Part shown: positions 33,601-41,588 of the stretch, in pieces | Layout: each line of letters opens with the position of its first letter | How positions within the stretch are numbered: the stretch's first letter is position 1 | Origin: an uncultured Prevotellaceae bacterium | GTDB lineage: Bacteria > Bacteroidota > Bacteroidia > Bacteroidales > Bacteroidaceae | Length of the DNA stretch: 64,000 nt | Direction: 5' to 3' | Assembly (NCBI GenBank): GCA_946405805.1 | Contig: CAMJIL010000005.1 | Location: forward strand, 1 to 64,000 | Program-made: the position numbers and the translations under genes | Notes under the pieces: generated by a model | Database searches by the model: none | What the model was told of the DNA's origin: nothing | What the model saw: only the letters and a program-made list of their open reading frames with translations

Positions 33601-36243
33601 GTCGAGCAAAGACTCTTCGAACTTCATCGGGTATGGATGAACGAAATAGCCGAGCATATTGAGACTTTCGGAAGAGGTCCTGCCGGACGTAGGATAGCCA
33701 AGCGTGAACTTCTGCTGACGCGAAACACGATACAGCACTAGCATCAATGCTGATGACAGGAAGGAGAAGAGAGTAATCTGATGCTGGGAACAATACTTGT
33801 AAATTGCCTCTGACAGGGAGTCATCCACCTGCTTCAAGACACATCCGGTAGTATAGTCATTGTTGTCGCTGTCTTCAATAATTCCAGGCAGTTTCAGTTC
33901 TGGAACATCTTCCAGATAGGCATCCCAATACTTCGTGCTGTCAGCACCTAATGGCCCCTGCTCCTTATTATACGTATCATATACATAATTGGCAAAGTTG
34001 CCTGCAATATCCAAACCCTTCTGTGCATAAAGGACATAGAGTTGCAGCCTCACCTCGTCAAGCGACCAACCATCGGAAATGAGGTGATGCATATAGACGG
34101 CACACACCCATTTGCCATTAGGGAAATGATATAGTTCTACGAAGTAAAGTGGTCCCTTCTCCAAGTCGTACGGACGAGAGAGACGTTCCGTTACCAAAGC
34201 CTTAAGTTCCTCGTCGTCAGCAACGGAGAATTCAGGGATGTCTTCCTGTACCTTAATGTCATTCACCTTCATAAAAGGTTTTCCGAAAGCATCAGTATGA
34301 AAAGTCATACGGAAGGCATCATGGGTCTGTAGCAACCTGTTCCATGCATTGAGCAAAGTGTCTTTCTTAAATGACTTCCCGAATGGTATCAGTTCCACCA
34401 GATTATATGCCAGTGAGGCCTGCTGATTCAGCTTACAGTGAACATAGACGTTGGAGAGGTGGGAAGGGAGTTGGCAGTTGACAATTGATAATTGACAATT
34501 GACAATTGATAAGTTATCGTTTTCGTTATCGTTTTCATTGATGGCTGAAGCCAGTTGGCTCAATGTCAGATTATGATATATATCATTAACCGTCAGTTGG
34601 GTGTTAAATTGCTTATTGATGCGTTGCATCAGGTAGATGATAGAAATGGAATCACCACCCAGTTCGATAAAGTTGCTGTCTGACCTGATGCTTTCCATAT
34701 TGCCCAGCAAGTCATGCCAGATGGCAGCAATCTGTTCCTCTGTCTCGCCAGAAACCTCGTCTGTCTGCTGTTCTGAAGGCAGCATGTCAGCGAGGGCTTT
34801 GAAATCTATTTTCCCGTTAATATTCTTTGGTATATCAGACACCTCTATTATACGAGTAGGTATCATGTAAGACGGCAGTACTCCCTTGAGCTCTTGTTTT
34901 ATCTGTTCTATATCGAGAGGAGTGATATCGGCTTTTACAAAGGCACGCAGATATCTCTGTTCACCCTGCGTAGCCACCTCTATAGCAGCTGCTTCTACCT
35001 GGGAGCATTGCTCAATAGCAGTTTTTATCTCGCCCAATTCTATGCGAAAACCATGAAGCTTTACCTGATTGTCTTTGCGTCCGCAGCAGATGAAATGCCC
35101 GTTAGGCAACTGATAAGCTATGTCACCGCTGGCATACAGTATGGGGTCAGAAGCACCTTCTTCTGCAAAAGGATTAGCAATAAACTTCTGCTTATTCAAT
35201 TCTTCCTTGTTAAGATAACCATCTGTCACCTGAATACCTCCAATAAACAATTCGCCTTTCTCACCTTGCGGCACCTGACGATATTGTTCATCCAAAATAT
35301 AACACGTTGTACCTTCCAGAGGCAGACCGATATCATTGGCAGAATCCTCTTTTCCCAATATGTTGGCAGTAATAAAGACGGTTGCCTCAGTCGGTCCGTA
35401 TGCATTGACGATAGTGCTTGTATTCTGCCATTTTCTTACTAAGGGTTCTGGGCAAGGCTCTCCTCCAAATACCAGATATTTCAAATCCGGGAGAGGGCGA
35501 TAGGGAATCAAGGAAAGATATGTAGGAGTTGTGCTAAACGTTGTAACATGTTGTTCTTCCAATATCTCTGCTATACGTTCAGGATTTGCCTTTTCTTCTT
35601 CGCTGAAGAAATAGACTGCTGTTCCAGTCATCAGCGGACAGAATATTTCCCAAACGGAATAATCAAACGCAATGCTGGCAATACAGGTCTCCAACGTGTT
35701 CTCTACGTGAGAATAGAGGGCTTTATGGCGGACTTCTACCAGATTACGCAGTCCGGCATGAGTAATTGGTATGCCTTTGGGTTTGCCCGTTGTGCCAGAG
35801 GTGTAGATGACGTAGCCAAGGGAGGATGGTTGGCAGGTGACAGTTGATAGTTGACAGGTGACAGTTGAAATGTTGGAATCAATAGTAAGCCACTGGACCT
35901 GTGGATATTCTGAGACAGGGGCATCACAATCTGTGAGTATCAGGTTCAGCTTACAATCATCTATGATATACCCTATACGCTCTGAAGAGTATTTAGGGTC
36001 CATTGGGACGTAAGCAAATCCTGCCTTCCAGATGCCTATCATCATCGGAATAGTATATTGGGTACGCGATGAATATATACCGACAAAAGGGCTTTTCGCT
36101 GGAGTATGTCCACTTTGCAGAATCAACTGTGCTATACAATCAGAGATTCTGTCCAACTCACTATATGAAAAAGACAGACTTCCGAATTTAAGAGCCGTTT
36201 TCTCTGAATTCTGTTTTACGATATTCTGAAAAATACTTATCAT
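30655..36243 (-). CDS. Dimodular nonribosomal peptide synthetase, apparent order A-T-C-A-T-TE
   Basis: YTSGTTGKPKG twice; carrier motifs ELGGDSISI and EDIGMSSLQVL; condensation motif MHHLISDGWS; thioesterase ATGFCLGGDMAL. Confidence 0.93.
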   Translation of the reverse strand: MISIFQNIVKQNSEKTALKFGSLSFSYSELDRISDCIAQLILQSGHTPAKSPFVGIYSSRTQYTIPMMIGIWKAGFAYVPMDPKYSSERIGYIIDDCKLNLILTDCDAPVSEYPQVQWLTIDSNISTVTCQLSTVTCQPSSLGYVIYTSGTTGKPKGIPITHAGLRNLVEVRHKALYSHVENTLETCIASIAFDYSVWEIFCPLMTGTAVYFFSEEEKANPERIAEILEEQHVTTFSTTPTYLSLIPYRPLPDLKYLVFGGEPCPEPLVRKWQNTSTIVNAYGPTEATVFITANILGKEDSANDIGLPLEGTTCYILDEQYRQVPQGEKGELFIGGIQVTDGYLNKEELNKQKFIANPFAEEGASDPILYASGDIAYQLPNGHFICCGRKDNQVKLHGFRIELGEIKTAIEQCSQVEAAAIEVATQGEQRYLRAFVKADITPLDIEQIKQELKGVLPSYMIPTRIIEVSDIPKNINGKIDFKALADMLPSEQQTDEVSGETEEQIAAIWHDLLGNMESIRSDSNFIELGGDSISIIYLMQRINKQFNTQLTVNDIYHNLTLSQLASAINENDNENDNLSIVNCQLSIVNCQLPSHLSNVYVHCKLNQQASLAYNLVELIPFGKSFKKDTLLNAWNRLLQTHDAFRMTFHTDAFGKPFMKVNDIKVQEDIPEFSVADDEELKALVTERLSRPYDLEKGPLYFVELYHFPNGKWVCAVYMHHLISDGWSLDEVRLQLYVLYAQKGLDIAGNFANYVYDTYNKEQGPLGADSTKYWDAYLEDVPELKLPGIIEDSDNNDYTTGCVLKQVDDSLSEAIYKYCSQHQITLFSFLSSALMLVLYRVSRQQKFTLGYPTSGRTSSESLNMLGYFVHPYPMKFEESLLDMTFDQLCKHTIDDIREATAHSYAMVKLPPVNFTLEEMRYETRMGIDLPYQLAPLMLTVDTDEKKLQCRWLYRSAMAETEQIELLSRCYLALIQQIVEAENIPARKLSMLDKAAYQHMVEQSTVSPLSLPTETIVDVFRKQVELYPDHVALKDESHSYTYEQLDKISDNVASVLLSDGLPQGAVGIYSGRSSQALATIMGIIKAGCFYVPLNDTYPQERLKDIIIDSGMQRLVTTRNLLKDVEGLVPDVRIYLYNENDNDNDNESLRPLTFDLRHSTCQLSTVNCQLSSPAYMIYTSGTTGKPKGVIVPHSSVVSMVTIGSPNIYRPSADDRVIQFSTYLFDASVIDIFCTLLSGATLVTAPEAMKKDAEQLFQFMEDEKITWACIPPAFLHSCHKDPTTSLKKVLVGGESPSQELINRYSNITFINGYGPTESTVCSTSHTYAGSKVSASNCIGKPLPGVTCYVLDDDHNLLPDGVTGELYLGGLQLATGYHNRPELNSKSFINNPFVSQSDKEQGINTRLYATGDLVCRKADGLLYFMGRKDFQIKLRGYRIELADIESTLLSHPDVRQCIAEIRQIGDAKQLVAHVETTDSQLDGTSLRTWLADKLPAYMTPAYWTFSKSFPLTHNGKIDRKRLPEPQLCVTEKADNEELPEVECRCRHAISTILGIEASTIDVNANLMEDIGMSSLQVLEYVSQMQTRGYQLHASDVYHCKTIHNLASFMETNKEPLTQEQIDNRVVYFYTPDNPNKPLLIICAGAPYFETIYMDFYHTLKDTYTILVIESVSELCSLRPDFPKNVDALIAEYVRILRPILKDRTMPILATGFCLGGDMALRLAVELQEQGIGTIPVINIDGYACRSEYGEEIGTVVVEPGVSEELVKIRSQILHAVSGSCVQRYYSGPVHLILCSKFDDSPGQTREQGIAMFPHNIANWKKSQPDMPITFVDYTHMQAITNPENLKFIKGIIDSFTFWSKSNNERTE
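32738..32857. repeat. In-CDS repeats in NRPS A2 just before core motif A3
   Basis: (gacaatt)n, (caaaggt/ctaaggt)n and (cgttat)n; peptide NENDNDNDNESLRPLTFDLRHSTCQLSTVNCQLSS. Confidence 0.85.
34466..34540. repeat. In-CDS repeats in the NRPS T1-C linker
   Basis: (gacaatt/gataatt)n plus (cgttat/cgtttt)n; peptide NENDNENDNLSIVNCQLSIVNCQL. Confidence 0.85.
35832..35873. repeat. In-CDS heptanucleotide repeat in NRPS A1 just before core motif A3
   Basis: caggtga cagttga tagttga caggtga cagttga; peptide STVTCQLSTVTCQ. Confidence 0.85.
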
Positions 36244-36246
36244 TGC

Positions 36247-38673
36247 CTATAGTGTGAATTTTACGTTTGCCATAAACGTACGTCCTGGTTTATACCAAGG
36301 CATAGAGGCCAACGTAGCTCCAGACATATATGTTGTTTTATCGAAAATATTCTCACAGTTAACCTGTAGTGTCACATGATTGCCAATCTGGTATTTAGTT
36401 CCCAAATCGAATAAGATATTCGAAGACATTTTCCCATCCTCATATGTTTCGGTATTCAATATATTTACATAAGAATTGGTGGAGAACCGGATATTTGAAG
36501 TAACCCAAAGTCGGTGAGAAGTTTTATCTAATATCTGATAAGAGAAAACTCCGTTAGTGACGAAGTTAGGAATGGCATAGATGTGGTTATCCTTGTAATA
36601 ATAGTCTTTGGCAGACAGCAGATAGGAATAGCTTGCTATCAAGTCAGCCTTCAGGCGCTTGTGATTATAGTGTACATCCATCTCTGCACCCATTATCTCC
36701 AGTTTACCGGAGTTGCGGAATTTCGCATCCTCAAGTCCTGCTCCGGGAATTGCATAGATGATATCAGTGAACTTGTTATAGAACAGATTGACATCGTAAG
36801 TCAGATGTATCGGTTTAATCTCACCCAAGATATCAAATTGGATAGCATTGAGATACTCAGGCTTCAAATCTTCGGCGCCCAAGTAGGAGTTGTCTATATT
36901 ACGACGATAGAAATATGGAGCATCGACAAAGGAACGCGAATACGACAGTTTCATACTGAAATCATTCTTGGGCATATAGATAAATGCCACACGTGGAGAG
37001 AGGGCATTGATGCGTACGCTGTTTGCCCTATACTTGCTATCGAATCGTAATCCTGCATTCAAAATGAGTTTCTTCGTAAAGTAATGTTTGTCTTGCAAGA
37101 AGAACGATATGATGTTTTCTCTTCCTGTAAGAATAGGGTTTTCTGATTCCTTAATAACAAATTGAATCGCATCATAATTGCGTCCCACCATACCGTAAGT
37201 ATCGTACAATGAGAAATATTCATACTGCAAACCTGCGAGCAGAGAGCCGTTCATACTACCTAACGTATAATTGCAGTCTCCCCTCACAGTACCTCCTATA
37301 GTCATTTCTTTCCAGGCATACACCTGATAAGCTCCTTGCCACTCTGTAATTACGGGATTCCCCTGTTCGTCTTTCTTAGGAGTACCATCATCATTAAATT
37401 CCGAATAGAACATAGCATCGGAAGCCACACTATAGTCAGAAATGTCATACCAGTCGCCATAGATAGATGCATTCAGGGAAAACTTTTCCCAATTCTTCAT
37501 ATAGCCAAAGTTTGCATGATTCTCATCCATACCATATCCTGGCTTTAGACCATTAAACCTGCGATAGGCATCATAATTGTAGGTATGTCCCATCATAGAA
37601 AATTGCTGCGTCTTTTTGCCACTCTTGCGTGAAAACATCAGGTTGAAGTCATTCAGTTTCAGGTTTATACCGACATCGTATGAAGGTTTGTCAGTATATT
37701 TATTGATATACGCATTGCCGCCATATATCAGTGGAGGGGCTGCTCTGTAAATATCTAATGACTGATCATATGTTGGTGAGATATATCTTTCTTCGCCCTT
37801 AGAGGTATATATCGACCCCCACATAGAGATGTCGTAATTCATAAAGTGCATTCCCGCCAAGATGTCTGCCTTATGCGTATTCCTTGAACCATAACCATAT
37901 CGTGCTGATACACCGTTGATGCTGCTTCCGTCTTTTGTGATGATATTTACCACTGCGGTAAGAGCGACATTACCATACAGGGAAGATGCAGGACCACGCA
38001 GCACCTCTATATGGTCTATCTTCTGGGTGCTGATAGCATAATCAGTGCGTCCCAGGTTTGTGGAACGGGCATTAAGACGGTGGCCGTTCTCCATGATGAG
38101 AATCTTTTCCTGACCTGAGGTATAAGCACCATGCATGGCAATGTTGTCAAGATTTCGGGATGCTACCTCTGTGATGCCTGGGACGTAGGCAGCCAGAATC
38201 TGGTTGAGGCTTTTGTTGTAGCCCAGAGCATCTATCATCTCAGCAGTAATAATAGTCACAGGTACAGGTGTCTCAAGAACACTTTCTGCCTGACTAGAAG
38301 CTGTGGTGATAGTTGTTCCGCGTCCCATCTTCAGTCGGGAAATCATCTCTTCGAAACGTACAGGGTCCTGTACTGATGAATAGTAAGGATTCTCTTTTAA
38401 CAACAGATTGGCGTAATATTCTGATTTCTCTTGATTGTCCTGGGCCAGAAAGCAGAGAGAAATAAGGCGGTAGGCATTCTGTTTCAGGTTCCCCTGAAAA
38501 TCGTTGATGTTTGTTTCCAATAAGTTCAGAGCATCATCAAAACGGCCTATCTTATAATCATTTTCAGCTTGTGTGTATATATCACGTGACGTACCATTGT
38601 CTTGAGCCTGAATGTTCATCGGAACGAACAGGACAGCTATTATAAATGTAATGAGGTATTGTAATCTCTTCAT
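36247..38673 (-). CDS. TonB-dependent receptor with N-terminal TPR-like segment
   Basis: Plug-like TPVPVTIITAEMIDALGYNKSLNQILAAYVPG...IDHIEVLRGPASSLYGNVALTAVVNIITKDG; beta-barrel C-terminus ending in aromatic/hydrophobic ANVKFTL. Confidence 0.9.
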   Translation of the reverse strand: MKRLQYLITFIIAVLFVPMNIQAQDNGTSRDIYTQAENDYKIGRFDDALNLLETNINDFQGNLKQNAYRLISLCFLAQDNQEKSEYYANLLLKENPYYSSVQDPVRFEEMISRLKMGRGTTITTASSQAESVLETPVPVTIITAEMIDALGYNKSLNQILAAYVPGITEVASRNLDNIAMHGAYTSGQEKILIMENGHRLNARSTNLGRTDYAISTQKIDHIEVLRGPASSLYGNVALTAVVNIITKDGSSINGVSARYGYGSRNTHKADILAGMHFMNYDISMWGSIYTSKGEERYISPTYDQSLDIYRAAPPLIYGGNAYINKYTDKPSYDVGINLKLNDFNLMFSRKSGKKTQQFSMMGHTYNYDAYRRFNGLKPGYGMDENHANFGYMKNWEKFSLNASIYGDWYDISDYSVASDAMFYSEFNDDGTPKKDEQGNPVITEWQGAYQVYAWKEMTIGGTVRGDCNYTLGSMNGSLLAGLQYEYFSLYDTYGMVGRNYDAIQFVIKESENPILTGRENIISFFLQDKHYFTKKLILNAGLRFDSKYRANSVRINALSPRVAFIYMPKNDFSMKLSYSRSFVDAPYFYRRNIDNSYLGAEDLKPEYLNAIQFDILGEIKPIHLTYDVNLFYNKFTDIIYAIPGAGLEDAKFRNSGKLEIMGAEMDVHYNHKRLKADLIASYSYLLSAKDYYYKDNHIYAIPNFVTNGVFSYQILDKTSHRLWVTSNIRFSTNSYVNILNTETYEDGKMSSNILFDLGTKYQIGNHVTLQVNCENIFDKTTYMSGATLASMPWYKPGRTFMANVKFTL

Positions 38674-38687
38674 CGGACTAAACTTTT

Positions 38688-41588
38688 TTATGTGGGCAAC
38701 GTAATGGTAAACTCACTGTAATTATCCTTGACAGAATTCATATGTATGTCGCCCCCGTGGTTCTGCACAATCTCACGACTCAGGTACAAGCCGACGCCTG
38801 ATGCCTCGCCTGTTGTCTTTGTTGTAAAGAATGGGTCGAATATCTTCTCTTTAATAGTATCCTCAATACCTATACCGTTGTCTCTCACTATGATAGATAC
38901 GCTATTATCACCGATAGCGGCCTTTAGAGATATCTCAGGCGTGTAGGTATCAGGCTTTTCACGCTTCGCCTTCTTGACGACGGCATAAACGGCATTAGCC
39001 AGAATGCTCATCACCATCTTGCTCAGCTGGGTGGCATTACCGTTGATGCTTATTTCGTTTTCTGGAATATTGAGTATTGTCTTGATGCCATACTGCTTGA
39101 TGTCGTCAGCATAGTAGGCATTCAGCATGTCAAAGTCTTGTTTAAGGACAGAAGTCAGAGACATTGGCACGATACCTCCTGAACGGTCTTTCAGCATTTC
39201 TTCCATAGCCTTCAGTGTTCGGGTGGTATTTTGTCCGTGCTGGCTGACTTTCTGCAGATTGCCTCGTAACATGTCGAGTACGTCAACAGTATCTTCATAA
39301 TTTTCGCTGTCCATCTTTTCTTTGTCGTCCTCAATGTTTGCCTCAATATCCTTGACGAGACCTTCCGACAGCTTTGAGAAGTTATTGATATAGTTCAGCG
39401 GGTTCAATATGCGGTCAATAAGTCCCTGTGTCAGCTTACCGACGGTAGCCATCTTCTCCTGACGTATCAGCTCGTGTTGGGCATTGTTCAGGTCGTCGAG
39501 AGCTTTCTCAAGACTCTTTGACTTCTCCTCAATTTCGTCTCTCTGCTTTACGACCTCAGAGGTGCGTTCCTTAACGACACGCTCCAGTTTCTCCTTCTCC
39601 CTATTCAGCCTGTGCAGACGGTAGCGGAATACCATCATCACCATGAGTCCGAACAGCAGCAGATACAGCACATTCATATACCAACGCATATAGAATGGGT
39701 AGGCAATACTGAAATCCATCGTAGCAATTTCCGATAGCTTGCCATTAGCCAGTCTTGCTTGCACGAATAGTCTGTATGAGCCATAGGAAAGGTTCAGATA
39801 TTCTACTTGATTATCCTCATCCCACGCGCTCCAGGAACCATTGTTAAGTCGATAACGGTACAGCGTTTTTCCTACCAGGGGAATGTGATTCAGGGCAAAG
39901 GTAAAACTCAGGTCTCTCTGGTTAGAATTCAAATCCAAGAGTTCCTTTCTAATCTTATTATATCCGCCCCACAATACGCTGTCGCCATTCAGTACGACGG
40001 AACGGAACTGCAATGTTGGCTTGTGTGTCAAAGCAAGGTCCTTCTCCTGAAGGTTTATGACCATCAGCCCGTTGTCCAGTCCAAGCCATACTTCTTTATC
40101 GTTATTGTAAAGGGCACGTATGCTATTATCATTAAAAGGAAACAGTTGTGTGTCAATATCGTGCAACTTACGATTGTTTTTCCAACGATACAGTCCCTTT
40201 CCGTCATTATTCGTCAGCCACGTTACCTTCCTCTTGTCGATGTGAGAGAATTGAGGGTAGGGGAATGGGGTAGTAGTCAGAATGTTTACGACGCAGACAG
40301 AGTCCTCAAGAGGCACCAATGTTGAGATGTTGTTATCAACATAATTGAATTTGTATGGTTTGAAGATAGTATTATTGTTGTCAGTTCGCCACACTTCTCC
40401 ATACAGATTTTGCGCCCAGATATGTCCCTTGGAATCTCTTTGAAAGACCTTCGTTATTTCGAGCCTACATATCTTCTTACGATTGTTTCCATCCGGTGTC
40501 ATAGTATAGATACCATCCTGCTCACCCGTGTATATCACTCCGTCGTAATACATAATGCTGGTGGTACTCGTGGTCGTCAGCTGTCTTGGCATCCCCTCTC
40601 CAGAAATGCGGAATGTTCCGCTGGCTGTTGCGGCATACATGGCGTTAGGAGCAAGAGCAATGCCCCAACAAGCATGATTGATACCCGGAACTTTTTCCAT
40701 GCGGTGTCCTACCTGTCGGAACAGACCTGTGCTGGTACCAACATATTTTCTGCCCATAAAGACATCTATTACCGTCACGTCACCCTTTAGTCCCTCGTAG
40801 GTTGTGAAACGTGAATAGATAGAAGGTATCTGTACGGCAAACACACCATTGTCGGTAACGCCCCATACTATGCCGTGACCATCATAGTCAATCCATGAAA
40901 CATTATTGTTACAGAGGCCGCTATCCTCGTTCAGTTTGTAAAGCTCATGTCCGGCAGCATCTGTCACGATGAGTCCTTCTCCCGATATGACAAGGACTTT
41001 GTATCCGTTATTGAGTTCAAGTTCCTGAGTGACGTCTCTCAGTACAAGGTTGTTGTCTTTGCCGCTTTCTAGAGCATTGATATCCACGATGTCGGTCAGT
41101 CCTTGATTGGTCAGGTTTTTGCTAACCAGCTTCTCCAGCACCACCTTGTTGTTCTTCATCATGTACATGTTGCCGTCGTTGACAAGGAAATGCAGGAAAC
41201 CGTTCTTCTCCCATATCTCCAGTACTTCACCACGAAACTGTCCAGTCTTGGCCACCTGTTGCAGAGCCAGCTCGCCGTTATCTTTAGTGATTACCCTTCC
41301 GAAATAGTTGTAGCCACCAACCCATATTACGCCTTTAATGTCTTGATATACCACGGTGATACGCGTAATGCCAGGATTGTGTAGCATGCGCCATTCAGCC
41401 TTGTCATAGTACATCAGACCCTCGAAGTTAGCAACAAAGACAGTGCCGTCACGACTGACTTCTACGTCAAAATTGCTCTTGTTGCCGTGATACTCCTCAG
41501 CAGTAAAATTTCTTATAATCGGCATACCCTGTGCCATCGCCATACATGTTGACAGCAGCATGAGTCCAAAGAGAAACAGTCTTTTCAT
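38688..41588 (-). CDS. Two-component-type sensor: beta-propeller, Y_Y_Y domain, TM helix, coiled coil, HisKA-like and HATPase domains
   Basis: RYRLNNGSWSAWDEDN (Y_Y_Y), QEKMATVGKLTQGLIDRILNPLNYINNFS, DNGIGIEDTIKEKIFDPFFTTKTTGEASGVGLYLSREIVQNHGG. Confidence 0.88.
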   Translation of the reverse strand: MKRLFLFGLMLLSTCMAMAQGMPIIRNFTAEEYHGNKSNFDVEVSRDGTVFVANFEGLMYYDKAEWRMLHNPGITRITVVYQDIKGVIWVGGYNYFGRVITKDNGELALQQVAKTGQFRGEVLEIWEKNGFLHFLVNDGNMYMMKNNKVVLEKLVSKNLTNQGLTDIVDINALESGKDNNLVLRDVTQELELNNGYKVLVISGEGLIVTDAAGHELYKLNEDSGLCNNNVSWIDYDGHGIVWGVTDNGVFAVQIPSIYSRFTTYEGLKGDVTVIDVFMGRKYVGTSTGLFRQVGHRMEKVPGINHACWGIALAPNAMYAATASGTFRISGEGMPRQLTTTSTTSIMYYDGVIYTGEQDGIYTMTPDGNNRKKICRLEITKVFQRDSKGHIWAQNLYGEVWRTDNNNTIFKPYKFNYVDNNISTLVPLEDSVCVVNILTTTPFPYPQFSHIDKRKVTWLTNNDGKGLYRWKNNRKLHDIDTQLFPFNDNSIRALYNNDKEVWLGLDNGLMVINLQEKDLALTHKPTLQFRSVVLNGDSVLWGGYNKIRKELLDLNSNQRDLSFTFALNHIPLVGKTLYRYRLNNGSWSAWDEDNQVEYLNLSYGSYRLFVQARLANGKLSEIATMDFSIAYPFYMRWYMNVLYLLLFGLMVMMVFRYRLHRLNREKEKLERVVKERTSEVVKQRDEIEEKSKSLEKALDDLNNAQHELIRQEKMATVGKLTQGLIDRILNPLNYINNFSKLSEGLVKDIEANIEDDKEKMDSENYEDTVDVLDMLRGNLQKVSQHGQNTTRTLKAMEEMLKDRSGGIVPMSLTSVLKQDFDMLNAYYADDIKQYGIKTILNIPENEISINGNATQLSKMVMSILANAVYAVVKKAKREKPDTYTPEISLKAAIGDNSVSIIVRDNGIGIEDTIKEKIFDPFFTTKTTGEASGVGLYLSREIVQNHGGDIHMNSVKDNYSEFTITLPT

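Noticed and set aside
34894-35442. Antisense ORFs within the NRPS (e.g. 34894..35442) and within other long genes (60077..61033, 58450..59031, 17131..17754)
   Set aside because: Opposite-strand shadows of well-supported coding genes, without recognisable domains or promoters.
30655-36243. Assigning the NRPS product to a known siderophore
   Set aside because: No catechol, hydroxamate or salicylate genes in the window, and the specificity codes were read by eye only.
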